A stretch of DNA of 64,000 nt from Haliotis asinina (lineage: Eukaryota; Mollusca; Gastropoda; Lepetellida; Haliotidae): contig NC_090291.1 in assembly GCF_037392515.1 (NCBI RefSeq), positions 12,456,001-12,520,000 of the forward strand. Reading direction: 5' to 3'. How positions within the stretch are numbered: the stretch's first letter is position 1; every line of letters begins with the position of its first letter. The translations under genes were made by a program, and so were the position numbers. Positions 34,109 to 46,672 of the stretch are shown here, piece after piece. The notes under the pieces were generated by a model. That model saw only the letters and a list, made by a program, of their open reading frames with translations. It searched no databases and was not told the DNA's origin.

Positions 34109-34159
34109 TGTGCAGAGCGGGTGATTAGGAAAAAATAAACAACGCCGTTGAGAAATGAT

Positions 34160-34370
34160 TTATGCGTTTGATTACCGTTGAACTCCGCAATATACCAGCT
34201 ATATGGTGGCGGACTGTAAGTATCCGAATAATAACCAAACAATCCAATGATCAAAAGCAGGAGCATCGATCTACGCAACTAGGATACGATGCCATAAGTC
34301 AATGGATGACGAATCAGAGAACCTTGCCACCCGATACAGTTAATCGTCTCTTACGACAAGCATGTGTTGA
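34160..34370 (-). mobile_element. SINE family B, decayed
   Basis: CTCCGCAATATACCAGCTAT, GGAGCATCGATCTACGCAAC and CTTACGACAAGCATGTGTTG are recognisable. Confidence 0.8.
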
Positions 34371-35330
34371 TAAGAAATTTAAATCATAATATCAATGAGA
34401 AACATCTGTTTCCTTTGAGAGAGACATCTTGGTTATCCATTAGCTCACAGAGCGCCATTGTCTTTTCATGGAACTAGCAGGGACTCCGTGTTGGAAATGT
34501 GCCAAAGAAACTCAGATTAATCATGAGATCGAGACAAGGTCTTTACACTTTCCTTCAATAGTCATCATATAGCGGTTGTGTGGAATGTAGGATAACAAGA
34601 AGTATTTACCGACTCGTTCAACTTGAGTTTACATCTTTAACCATTCTAGCACCGCTATTCCAAAGAGACTCGTGACATTGGGACGAGGCAAGGTCCCTAT
34701 ACCTCTTCTTTTCTTAGCCACCCTTTTGCGCTGTATCGACCGTTGGATAACACGAAATATAACTGAGTACATTTACACTGAATGGTGTTTGACATTAAAT
34801 CTTATCTTACCTTCACACATAAATGTCGTGTTCTGACTGGCTTAGCGCTCTTCTATTTTTATTTTCAATGTGCCCCACTTACATATGAGGTACATTTCAA
34901 TGTACCCCGCTGCCACTGGCAACTCATTCGGTGCTTCTTGGAAGTACTTCTTCTATCCCGAATAATATTGAATCACGCACGATGCACGGAAATTACCGAT
35001 GTTTTGCGAATGCAAATCGATGGAAGGAAGATAACTCTAAATCTATTTTTCTTGTGTCGTCCACCAAATCTAGCGATGGCTACGAAAATATTTGCCTCGC
35101 ATTCCAGTGAATACATTTTGACAAAACGTAGTGAATTTTAAGCAGGGGAATGACACAGCAGAGACTTCACTGTGACAATACCTGCTGTTAAAACAGCAAG
35201 ATTCAAGATTCAAATGAACTGATTCACACAGGATGGCTGAAGTGTAGGACCCGATACCTATGCTTCAAATAATTCAAAAGAAACACTGAGGTGTTCGGTA
35301 AGATAAAGACCTTGTTCACTGGTCCCTCGG
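34371..35330. other. Gene-free stretch
   Basis: A 119-codon plus-strand frame (34782-35141) has no recognisable family; otherwise unique. Confidence 0.45.
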
Positions 35331-35386
35331 CGCCCATGGGTTGGTGTACCCTCGATGTTTGTTTATGTTCGAGGGTACATCAACCC
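35331..35386. repeat. Short hairpin
   Basis: CATGGGTTGGTGTACCCTCG is mirrored by CGAGGGTACATCAACCCATG after a loop of about 14 bases rich in TGTTTATG. Only one mismatch is visible over the 20-bp stem. Confidence 0.75.
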
Positions 35387-35439
35387 ATGCCCCACTCGGG
35401 ACCATGGAACAACCTGTAATCAACCATTCCACCAGCAAC

Positions 35440-35632
35440 ACCAGAACAGTCTTGCAGCTGATGTTGACAAGTGGTCCTACAGTTGATGTTGACAAGTGGT
35501 GTTGATGCTGACAAGTAGTGGTCTTACAGCTGATGTTGACTACAGTCTTGCAGCTTATGTTGACAAGTGGTCTTACAGCTGATGTTGACAAGTTGTCCTA
35601 CAGCTGATGTTGACATGTGGCTTTACAGTTAA
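35440..35632. repeat. 25-bp minisatellite
   Basis: About seven diverged units of CAGCTGATGTTGACAAGTGG plus TCTTA, with some shortened copies. Confidence 0.8.
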
Positions 35633-36237
35633 TATCAAGATATGTTTCATCGTACAATGGCGTTTGCACTTGAAAACACCTGCCGTTAACCTGCCTGTCC
35701 TCGCTGCCTCCAAACGGGTTTTTGGGGGTTTTTTATGACAAAGACCCTCTGGGCAGTGCCATCAACGCACCTGAGATGGACGATCCATCAACCCACAGGA
35801 AAACACATGAAACGATGTTGCTGCTTAATTGCAAGACTCTCGTGTCGCTGCCGCGACGAGGTGTCTATAAATTGAATCAATGTCTCTGCTTCGACTTTGT
35901 TTTCGCCGTCTATTGAAAGGCCATTTGTTTCAACTGGTATTTTGTTACATTCCAAATCAGTTTTCAGCTAACGTCATCTGAGCTAGTAATAAGGCTGGAG
36001 CGAAAATCGATACACTGTGCAAAGGATCGTATTACGTAACTCGAATTGCATGTGGTAGATATCAGACATGTAATAAACTTGGCGCTAGGAACAGTGTTCG
36101 AGTTATATCACTTCGTAGAGGAATTAATGTGGGAGGTACGCCCGGGGCGATGCAGGTCTTGCTTGTTTATCAATTTCAGGGAGACTAACTGGTTGTAAGT
36201 TATTCCTGCTTTGATGAAATCCACGATCATAGATGAG
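35633..36237. other. Gene-free stretch
   Basis: Nothing recognised. Confidence 0.5.
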
Positions 36238-36328
36238 TATGAGTGAGTGAGTGAGTGAGTAAGTGAGTTCAGTTTTACGCCTCACTCAGTAGGATCCCAG
36301 CTACCTGGGTGCGGCTTGTAAATAAAAG
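36238..36328 (-). mobile_element. SINE family B tail part, joined head-inward to an inverted copy
   Basis: GAGTGAGTGAGTGAGTGAGT, TCAGTTTTACGCCTCACTCA and GTGCGGCTTGTAAATAA. It stops where an oppositely oriented B copy begins. Confidence 0.75.
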
Positions 36329-36329
36329 T

Positions 36330-36545
36330 CCAGATCTGAATGGATCTTCAGTAACCCATGATTGTCGCAAGAAGCGACTAGCATACCCGGGTGGTCAGGC
36401 TTGCTGATGTGGTTGACACGTCATCGTATCCCAATTGCGTAGATCGATGCTCATGCTGTTGATTGATTATTTACAGACTCGATTATGTACAGAACGACAT
36501 CGCATAGCTGGAATATTGCAGAGGGTGGCATTAAACAACAAACAA
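36330..36545 (+). mobile_element. SINE family B, inverted partner
   Basis: ATCTTCAGTAACCCATGATT, CCCGGGTGGTCAGGCTTGC and CGATGCTCATGCTGTTGATT, ending in a decayed GGAATATTGCAGAGGGTGGC. Its first ~40 bases are missing. Confidence 0.75.
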
Positions 36546-36770
36546 ACAGTTGAGAATAACACATATAGGGCGACAGTGTTTATCATCCGTTCTTTTAAAA
36601 CCGAACGAATCGCATACAACCTCAGCCGTTACGGAAAGAGTTCCTCCGTTCGCCCATCTCAAATAATATCCGCAAATTAATCTATACTAAATTCCTTAAC
36701 AAAACCTAACACAACAATTACCACAAGAACTCAAAATATATCTAAAAACCAAAGCATTAATTGCAATATA

Positions 36771-36936
36771 CAGTGGAAGCTGTCTAAACCGGCACTCACT
36801 GGGACTGATAAATAATCCGGTTTAGACAATGTGCCGAAATGTAGAGCTGATGATAAATGTACAAGCTGCGGAGATTTTATGCCAGTGTCTACAACTTCCC
36901 GGATTGGACAGCCGCCGGTTTTGACAGCTTCCACTG
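36771..36936. mobile_element. pogo-like MITE, 166 bp
   Basis: The ends CAGTGGAAGCTGTCTAAACC and the complement of GGTTTTGACAGCTTCCACTG are near-perfect inverted repeats of about 23 bp. The dinucleotide TA lies on both sides (36769-36770, 36937-36938). CAGTGGAA-type ends followed by an AACCGGC segment, with TA duplication, are typical of pogo/Tigger-type elements. A second internal copy of the terminal sequence in inverted orientation (TCCGGTTTAGACA at about 36816) makes the left end itself foldable. Confidence 0.75.
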
Positions 36937-37097
36937 TATCGGGTCAAACCACATTGCGTTACCTCTGTTACAGTACTGTAGAAGGACGTTTCGGAACGAA
37001 GGGAACTGTTTCCTAGTAAACAAAATGAAGACTCGTGTCATCGCCAGAGTGCTCCTTTATTTCATTTCTCATGGAAATGCTCATGATCATTCTCTTG

Positions 37098-37158
37098 TTC
37101 AAGTTCATGTTCCTCAAGTTCATGTTCCTCAAGTTCATGTTCCTCAAGTTCATGGTTC
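37098..37158. repeat. 15-bp minisatellite
   Basis: Four copies of GTTCATGTTCCTCAA, the last changed to GTTCATGGTTCAGAG. Confidence 0.85.
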
Positions 37159-37159
37159 A

Positions 37160-40100
37160 GAGTTCATGTCATAATATTTCACCGTCATAATTCTTATCTA
37201 AATCGTCTCAGACGAATGAAACCATTGACTGTGAATGCAACAAAAAATCGTAACAAGTTCCGAGAGTACTACACATCCAGGAAAATTACAGTCAATAAAA
37301 GAAAAACAATAGATGAAATATATTTACTTTAACAGCTCTGAAATTATATGGAAATTAACCTTAACATTAGAACAAAATAACTAAATGAACCAGCATCCAA
37401 CTCCATAAAAGACACTTTAAATCTATTGAATGAAGAAATGTAACAAGTACATGAAAACTGAGTACGTTTATCAAAACACTACAATAAATCCTGGAAAAAA
37501 TATAATAAAAATATTTTATGCATTACCATGTCTCAAACACAATGATAAATTATATTAACAATGAAATAATTCACGTACCATTTTGTTAGACCTCAAAACA
37601 ACATGCCTTCTCAAACGACACAGCAATGAAACATGAGCAAGAGAAATAATTACCTTCCCTTAAATGAAGTCAGCATGCTCCTTTCAGGGAATATTGAGTA
37701 AAGAGCTAGTACAATCCTAATGTTGGCTCTAACACATCTGTAGCATCACTACACTTAGCAACAAACACAGAGCAAATACTGTTTGAACCTTTATCATAGG
37801 ATGTTAGTGGTATAGATGAATTGTAAAAACCGGCTTGCAACGAAATGACGAATATAAGTTTGTTTCGTCCATACCACTTGCTGTATATTTCAGTCTAAAA
37901 CTTTATAACTAACTAGATTTACAGCGAGTGGAAATTAGTGGTCTCTTTGTGTTCGTCATAAACAGTACGTTTTGTCCTACCATGGACACGGGGAAATATC
38001 TTGTAAGGCTTCTCTGCTTGGCTGATGAGAAAATGGCTCTTTGGCTAAGGAACTCAATGTATTTTCTCTCAGGGAAATCTCAATACAACGTTCCTATTGT
38101 GCCGAAAATGCTGAATATGTGGTCCACTTTTACCGTGGAGATATCGCTTAAACTGGATCGAAATACGAAATGCCTACGATTTTACATTTTTCTGCATAGT
38201 GGGAGTTTTCTTTGCAGGGCCAATACTGTGTTATACGTACTTGGCTCCTTTAGTGGACCTGCTTATTCCAGGGATGCCGATGGATGTGTATTTCTCTTTA
38301 CACTTATGATCGAAGGATAATTTTGGGATTTTCGAATACGGGGTGCTGTCGATAGCTTGGTCAGCCATGCTGTTGTCCTTCGTAAGCAATCAGAATATAT
38401 CGGTAGGACTCGGGTGTGGTTGATGGCACATTCGTAACTACTCGTCCCTTCCCGTGACCAAGAAGCGCCATCCGGCTTTCCGAAATGACACGAGCAGTTA
38501 CGAATGTTGATAATATTGGAGAAACGTTGAAACCACGTCCTGACGAATATATTTTGATTTTGATTCTGCAATGTGGCATATAATCGTCATTAATGATAAC
38601 AAATCGCACAAAGTACGCCAGATAGATACGTCTAGAATGGAAAGCATGTCAACAATTTAAACCAAAACAGAAAACAGTACAACCAAACAATTTTCATTAT
38701 GCACAAATATTTTATTCTTCAACAATAATCATGGTGTACTTTATTAACAGTGTAGTTCGGTAAGAATTTTATATAGATCTTTAATACAATATGACTATAT
38801 TTGTTATTTTGACAATATGTAACGTAAATCTCAAACAGAACAACATATTGTCCCATGTGTTGAGATTGCTTTGCAACGTCAAGAGGAAAAATTGACGTAC
38901 ACGTCTTCAAATCTTTCAAAAACCTTCCCCCAAACTTAATATTGAAAATCCATGATATCATCAGAATGCCTGCTACATGCACACAAACAATTGTAGTTAG
39001 ATAAATCCCCTAACACATTGTCTGTCATGCATGTATGTAAAGTTTGCTTTTAAAATCCCTTGAGATCGTTTCATCATTAAAATGTGGTTTGGGATCAGTT
39101 CTTGATTTAAGTATTAATATTGTATATATAAACATTAACTGTTCATAATATACATATATATTGTACATATGTGAATATCGTAAATACTTATGAACATTTT
39201 GTAACCAGGGAATATATCTGCAGGGAACCGATTTGGGAACCAAATCTACAGATAGATTAATGTAAAACACAGTATCTTTAATACAGCTTTCTAGTGGTTG
39301 CATTCTCACAAGATGATCACTCAAAGCATAAACATTTTTCTCCTCAACAAACTCAGATAAATTACGGTTCCACACCATTTCAATAAATTTTCGTCAGGGT
39401 GTTTGTGGAACTCCTTCCGATCCTAATTGAATTGCTGCTAGTTTATGAGGTGATATCCTGGTCCCTCAAGCTGTGTCAATCTAAACATGTGTGAAAACAG
39501 TTGAAATAATTCTGCAGGTAGATCCATTTACCACAGTCCAGTGGCAAGAGATCCCATATTATCAATATAATCATCACATACTAGTAATTGTAAGTCCATA
39601 TGACATAAACTTGCATCTCAACAGCATCCTGGTATGATTCTCTTATCAAATTTGGTCCAGATCATTGCTATGAGGGAGTTTTATCCTTATTTAAAATTTG
39701 CACTTTTTACTGTAATGTTAGGAAGCTGGAGGTTTTTAAGTCTTGCAGTGACATCATCTTTATCCTACAAAATAGAAGCAGCATATTTCCTACTCACCAT
39801 TTTACAAAGTGATGGCAACACACACCAATGTTAAGCATGGTGTCAGTTGTATCAGTTAATATAATATTCATGTTTTATAACTTAGGCCTGCAACAATTCA
39901 GTGTGATTCATAGAAAATCAAATCTGACACCATAGTTTCAATTTTCAATAAGCATTATTACTATTTCGATTCAATATTTGAAGACTTACTTAAAATATTT
40001 CCAGAACATAATTTTGACTTGAGCAGTTTCGAGCACTGAAATAAGGTGAAATGTGATTGGTTGACGTGAGGTTAATTATCCAATGAGAATTTTCATTTGT

Positions 40101-41757
40101 AGACATGACAAAGTGGATGATGGATTTTATATTAAAAGGCCGACTCTGAAAGTTACACAAAAAATGATGTTTTTCCTTGAGTGTAAAAGATCGAAAAGAA
40201 ATGATTTAAATTGAAGGTCCATTATCGAAAGTCAAATCAAATCAAGACCTGGGGAATTCGTAGCAGCCAAAATTGTCAGGTCCAGTTAGCAATTTTCTAC
40301 AAATACTCACTCTTAACACCACAACACCAACTACTGGTTAAGTAACAAGTAGATATTTCCAAATCTGATGCAATGTGACTTAAACAATGGCAGATGTAAT
40401 TCATATTCATATCATGAATTTAATCCTGTGATTTTCAGGTGAGTGACTGATTTATCTTTGTGTGTGATTCTCATTGTTTCATAAATACTTGGCATCATGA
40501 CAATATCATTGTGAATAAATAGCACATGTGTATGAGGATTTTGCATTTAAGCAGGTGTTTCCTGTGATCATTGCAAGGGATTTTGCCATTTGAAAACATA
40601 AGCATACACAATTTGTCATTGTGAGACACAGCTATCCTTACATCAAGGAATTCTGAAGCTTTGATAAAATAATCTATGAATATGACTAAAGTACCTTGTA
40701 ATTTTATTAGTTGATTTAAAAATCTGACATTAACAACAAAATTTGAAGGAAACCCCATAAAATTACTTTAGATTGATAATGAATGTATGTCTGGTCCCAG
40801 CAATATGCATACAATCACCAGTAACAAAATGCAGATATGCTCAAGATTTACCAATTTCCCAAAGATAAGTGGATTTTCTATCACAAGATAGTGATGAACC
40901 AGTAAAAGCTAACATTAATATTCTATTTATTAATAGAATGTTAATTTAGATTTTTCATTTTTGAAATTCTAAGTTGGAATTTTAAGCCAAACAGTTTGAA
41001 AACCAACTTCTATAACAAATCATATAAGTTACTTTATTCAGTTACCAGTACTAGTAATCAAGATCTTTTAATCTTCTTAAAAGAAAGAGAACAAAGTAAT
41101 ATCCTTGTCTTAGTGCTGGTGTAGTAGTGATTAAAACCACATAGACCTGAATGATTTTAGGATGATAAATTGAAAAAAAACCCCAAAAAACAAAAAAACT
41201 TTCACATGGGAACAATGAAACAAATATATTTTTTGTCCGAACCGCATTTTGCTAATACCAGTTAACTAATACTGATTTCTTATGAATATACTGATACAAA
41301 CAGAATGTTTCCATACTAAAAATTGATCTGTAATGAGAACAAAGGAACAGTTTGCACAGTATTTCAATTTTACCTCACTGTGTAACTTTATCATATGAGG
41401 TCAGGAGCTGCTTAACTGGATCCTATGAGGATGGTGCACAGAAATCAAGAACTATAATCAGGGAGAATCTAGAATTGAAACCAACGATATGCACCTGTGA
41501 ACACTGGACACAAATCTACATTCTGAGCATCTCTATAGACCTATGGGCACCAAAATTCTTCAGTCCCTTAAAATCGGCTCTTCAATATGATTCTTGTCAA
41601 GATATTACCAAACTTCTAAGATGGTTCCTGTCAACTGAACATTTAAATCTATCTGGTTTCAGTTACCAGTACCACCTGATTTCAACCAATAAACCCATGT
41701 ATTCAACTTAGCAGTGCCCTCTTTATTTCCATCATGATTTGCCCATTAGGATGCGTG
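37160..41757. other. AT-rich repeat-poor stretch
   Basis: 4.6 kb without a SINE or transposon I can identify. A plus-strand frame of 130 codons (37928-38320) and minus-strand frames near 38263-38609 overlap each other and look random. Could hold long UTR sequence of an unseen gene. Confidence 0.45.
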
Positions 41758-41761
41758 TTAA

Positions 41762-43759
41762 AGGGGCACTGATGCGGAGCGAATAATGCTTCTCGCCAAA
41801 GGTCTAATTACGAAAGCAGACCGCAAATTGGTCAGCGCCCACTCCTTCGACTGTGACGGACAAAGGAACTGGGCTCCTGTCCATATTAGCAAAATTTCTT
41901 CACTTAAACAGTCAGGAGGCCGGATGCCCATAACATGCCATTTGTTTAAAAATATCCATGGTATTCCTTGTCTGATCGTAACCATATATCCCAGCAGTGT
42001 AGTTCTTTTCGGATGCTTGGATGGTATACTTACTGATCCAAGTTGATCCTATTTCTGTGTTTTTAACCTCGATATTTAATCATGTTACATGAAAATATGA
42101 TGTCTACAGGCACGTAGCAAGCCATTTGTTTCAGTACGGAAGATTGCAAAGCTGTATATTTAGGTAGTTTTGAGTGTTGGTTGAGCTGTGATAGCAAATA
42201 GCATACGTAAATTTTGGTAGCTACAATGGTTTATTATTTATGATAATGAAACACACAGTTGATTTATTTGAATTCGTAAACAAAAAAAACGATGACCTTG
42301 GCTTTGGTAGAGAAATCTGAAAATTGTCTTACGTAAAAAAAACTTATTTCACTTATTTACCAAAGTACACAGCAAATGCCTGTGTGTATTCCTTATGTAA
42401 CGAAATTCCGTTGGTATCCTCAAAACAGTTTCGGCCCATAAGTGTTTTCAGGCTGCATGCGACACAGAGATTACATCCTCCTTGCTGTAACTCGCGTTTG
42501 ATGGTGTAAACCTACACGTGTTATTTGTCATCATTCTCTTGATGGTCAATTCATGAATTTATAACAGGTATAATTAGTAGCAACACCACTTCGGTTACTC
42601 AACAAAGGTTCCCATTTGGCATTTCTCCTGTCTGGAGTAAATACTCAACATTATAAATTAAGGTCTGTAATGGCAAATGTATTGTATGTTATGTAATATG
42701 TGCATGTAAGTGATGCAAGAGGGTTTATCACCTGAGTTACAAAAACAAACATCGATCAAAGGATTAACCGATAACACACTGATTGATTAATTACTTTTGT
42801 TCTAGCGGATTTGTCAAAAGGCAGTGTGTGTAGATGACTACACCCTGTCGTAAAGTGTGAGTGCAAAAACAACATCCTCCCTTCAAAGAATTAACCACCC
42901 TTGCGTTGATTGATTGATTGCTCAATATTGGTCAACTAAATTACTTAGAATAGTGGACATCATACAATTAGTTGCCAGGTGTGCTATCTTGGGAGACCAA
43001 TGAGAGGTTTATCTAGTTTTCACCAACGAAAGACGTGAAACGATGTGTTACTTTTTCGCAAATGAGACAGTTGTAAGACACGCGATACAGAGCAGGATTA
43101 TTTACCAGCTGCAGATGAATGGAATACGATTTCTTTTACGTGGATTTTGATGGATACATTCCTGAACAAGGTAGTAGCCTGACACTGTTGCTATAAAATT
43201 AGTCTGTTTTACGTTCATTATTTGCATTTTGTTTTAATTTATTTGTTGTAGCATTCAGCAGAATCTGTATGACAGAAAACACACACTAGATCGCGTATGT
43301 GTGTGAAATAGGATCCACATTGGCAATCTATACAATGTATAAATATTGCTGTTGTGTTAGAAATTTACTATGAGTATAAGCAAATCGTGTGTTCTTTTAT
43401 TAATTTTCAGAATCATACAAATATGACAATAAACTAATTAGGGTTATGAGACAAAATATAGAGACGTACATTGGCTTCGTTATTTTTCCGTCCTAATAGT
43501 TTTTTACCATTTCTACCACTGGCAGATGATTAACCTTCAAAGTGTTTCATTTGTTTTCATAATACATTTGTAATGAAGTACAATTGACTTCACCTCAGTT
43601 GATCTGTCTATAATTAAACTATCAATTGCGCTTACGGACTGCGCAGCAGAGGTCACGAACCAGTCACGAATTCTGGGATATCATCCGGGTACTCACGGGA
43701 GAAAAACAATAACAAAAGTTTACACCAGTCCACGGAAAATGCTCCGCATCAGTGCCCCT
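41762..43759. mobile_element. 2.0-kb TTAA-flanked element with 19-bp terminal repeats
   Basis: TTAA at 41758-41761 and 43760-43763 flanks perfect 19-bp inverted ends (AGGGGCACTGATGCGGAGC and its complement). This is a different family from the AGGTCACATG element but has the same TTAA target. The interior has no DDE transposase I recognise. It has an 86-codon open frame near the left end (41786-42046, plus), of unknown meaning, and a Cys-rich exon-like frame on the minus strand (42361-42484). Confidence 0.85.
42361..42484 (-). CDS. Cys-rich exon-like frame inside the 2.0-kb TTAA element
   Basis: An acceptor (GTTACAG) and a donor (TTTG|GTAAAT) bound 41 codons starting QGGCNLCVACSLKTLMGRNC, then FEDTNGISLHKEYTQAFAVY. 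Four Cys in a CxxCxxC plus distal C layout, followed by an F-D-G-I-L pattern, resembles the start of ZAD-like zinc-binding domains. That is a weak family resemblance. No neighbouring exons were identified and the function is unknown. Confidence 0.3.
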
Positions 43760-43763
43760 TTAA

Positions 43764-46455
43764 AGATACACGCATGAGGGACTTTTTTGTTTAACTCTAT
43801 AAATCGGACAACAAACCTAAACACTGATCATAGGTTTCAGGCCTATCCCAGGGACGTGCATCTGCACAATGACAAGCAAAACCTCAGAGAATAGGGTCAA
43901 CCGCTGTCCCTTACAGATAGTGGCATCAGGAACGCTGCTCTCATGCTGTCATTGCTTCACTTGCCCCCTCATGCCATGCAGAAGGCCTTGATCTGCAGAA
44001 GGTTCACCAGACAGGCCTCTAATGGAAAATAGGACAGGGTGTTGTACAAAACTCTCTTAGTGCTAAGGTGAATGTAACTCCAATAAATTAACATAGACTC
44101 AAGGTAGTCGTAATGCTAAGGTTGGATTGCACCCAGATCTGCATTCAGAGCTGAATCTTACCAGAGTAAAGCATTAGCTGTAACAGAACACTCAAAGTCT
44201 AGACATTCTTAGTCATTGATGTCTGAGAGACATCATCTGTGCTCTACTCATACTGACATTGACATTCTCAAGTTTTGATAGCATTCTGATTGTTAATTTT
44301 CAATAATATATACAAAAGGAAACAATTGTATGTAACATTTTTCTTATTCTACAAAAAAAATCATCAGTGAATTACAACAATCAACTAGACGTTTATGACA
44401 AGTGCATAATGGTGTAGAAAGGGGACATACATTTATGGCAGCAGCAATATTTTGGCATGACTGAGATAACAGAATTGCCTAAACAGACTTGTGACCAATC
44501 TGTAAACATATTTAACATTCTAGGTCACTTGCTGATTAATTAATAACAGCTTTACACGATCCTATTATTTGCAATCTCATTCAATAGATCTGTTTCTCAC
44601 AGCATTTCACATGAAAGATTCCTCAAGCAAAACTTGACATGTGCAGATAAACATGAACTTTGACCTTTGACCATCTGAATGATGGATGAGTTACTTTTGC
44701 AGCCAATCACTAATCACTTTTCAGATATCATTTCAATCAAAACAAAAAATAAATAAATAAATGCATAAATGAATAAAATAAAAGAAAATGAAAAAAATAA
44801 AACATAATTTAAAAAAGATCTTGATAGAAGTAATTCCATTCTGAACAATATAGTGCATCCTTAAGCCTCTTGGGTGTTGTTGCCATTGTATGTCACTATA
44901 TCTGCATTAAGAACTAACTGTATGATTATATTCATTTTCTTCATACCTAATACTACACAGCTGTCCTTTGATGTCATAAGGAGACTGCATCTAACCTGTA
45001 GGATAACAATACAAAACCAATCTATTTCAAACTATTCCATTAAAATTCTTATAGAAATCAGCACTAGTGTTATTTACATGAAATGTGAAAAAAAGGTTAT
45101 TTACACACTGTACAAACTTTATATACCCAAAACAAAAATATGTCCAACACATATCTCCAGTACTTCTAAACTGTGAGAATACTGTGAAATTATTATGACT
45201 TGACAGTTGAAAACAGATCACCATTATGTCTTCTAACAATATTTGTTGCCACAAAAAATCATGTCGTGCATTTCATGGTACAAATATCACAAACATTGAA
45301 CATGTCATTGAATCTTCTTTCCTAATTCATTGTGACAAAGGATCTGGTTTTTAATATTTGTAATAAATGAACATTCAAGCCAGATAATTAATAAAATGAA
45401 ACATTTTGGCTTCAAGAAATTAGACAAACTACTGTTTATGAAAGGAATTAGGGCTGCTAGTTGAGTCAATTAAGTATGGACAAAAACTTCACTGCACTTT
45501 GCTTCTTTGAGCAATTGCAAGTAAGGCCTTACAAATATTATTTCTTGTTTTTTCGGGTTCGGTAACATTTTTACAAGAACAGGAATAAACAAAAGAGATT
45601 AATTTTACCCGCTCCAAACTAATGTTTTTATTGGCCAAAAAGGTATACTTCCAAGAATTATTTTTAGATTGTATTTTGGCCCATTTACACTTCATACATT
45701 GTCAAAAGTGAACTATTCTTAGTATTTAGAAGGAATACTTTGACTGGTGATTTTTATTTCTAGTTTTTTTCCTGTCTGGCTTCAGGTTTTCTGAGGACAA
45801 TTCCGTAAAACGAGAAATAAGATTGGTCTGGCCTAAGAGCATTTTGCTTCTGATTTAAGAAATACATGCCATCGTCTAGCAAACCCTGGCTTGGAGTTAC
45901 AAGCAGGACATTTTTTTAAACACCACTTCAAAACTTGTAGGTTTTCCCCTTAATTACATGAGCTAAACTATCTTATTTCACGACACACTTTTAAAGGACA
46001 AACTGTGAAAACTGACACAGAACAATCAAAACTGCTCAACTCAAACTGGATGGACATAAACAACGTCATTACATTTGTCATCTTGTATTTCTGAGAAAGA
46101 ACAAAGAGGATGCCTTCATCTCCATCACCTGCTCATGTCACATGGGCAGAGGACAACTCAGCTCCATGACAACAAGATGTGAAATGTACACCAGGGACAA
46201 ATGTTGGACAGGGACATTAAAACACAAATCTGGCTGTCAGATTTAACATATCTCATAAAAATGGTATTCAGAACATTTCCATTGAACAGTCTTATTATTT
46301 TAAGAAATTTTACTCCACTAGTATACCTCTCTGAGATGATCCTTGAGTTCCTCCACAGGTCTTTTCAAGTGAATCCACAGCAAATATATACTACTCACAC
46401 TTTGCTAAGGATCGCAAAAATTCACAATCCTACTTAAATTGTAAAGTTATATTTT
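43764..46455. other. AT-rich repeat-poor stretch
   Basis: Nothing recognised beyond the A-rich tract at 44740-44820. Confidence 0.5.
44740..44820. repeat. A-rich low-complexity tract
   Basis: AAATAAATAAATAAATGCAT and GAAAATGAAAAAAATAAAAC; could be a retroposon tail, but no body was recognised. Confidence 0.6.
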
Positions 46456-46672
46456 GAGTCAGTGAGTGAGTTTAGTTTTACGCCACACTCAGAAATATTC
46501 CTGCCACATGACGGCGGTCTGTAAATAATCAAGTCTGGACCAGACAATCCAGTGATCAACAGCAGAAGCATTGATCTGCGTAATTGGGAACCAATGACAT
46601 GTGTCAACGAAGTCAGCAAGCCTGACACCCGATCCAGTTAGTCGCCTCTTGCGATAAACATAGTCACCTTTA
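46456..46672 (-). mobile_element. SINE family B lacking head
   Basis: AGTGAGTGAGTTTAGTTTTA to TTAGTCGCCTCTTGCGATAA. The only well-kept SINE copy between 37 and 51 kb. Confidence 0.88.

Noticed and set aside
37928..38320. 130-codon plus-strand open frame
   Set aside because: Overlaps other frames, has irregular composition and matches no family I know.
41786..42046. 86-codon frame near the left end of the 2.0-kb element
   Set aside because: Not counted as a gene: no family resemblance, and a similar-length frame overlaps on the other strand.
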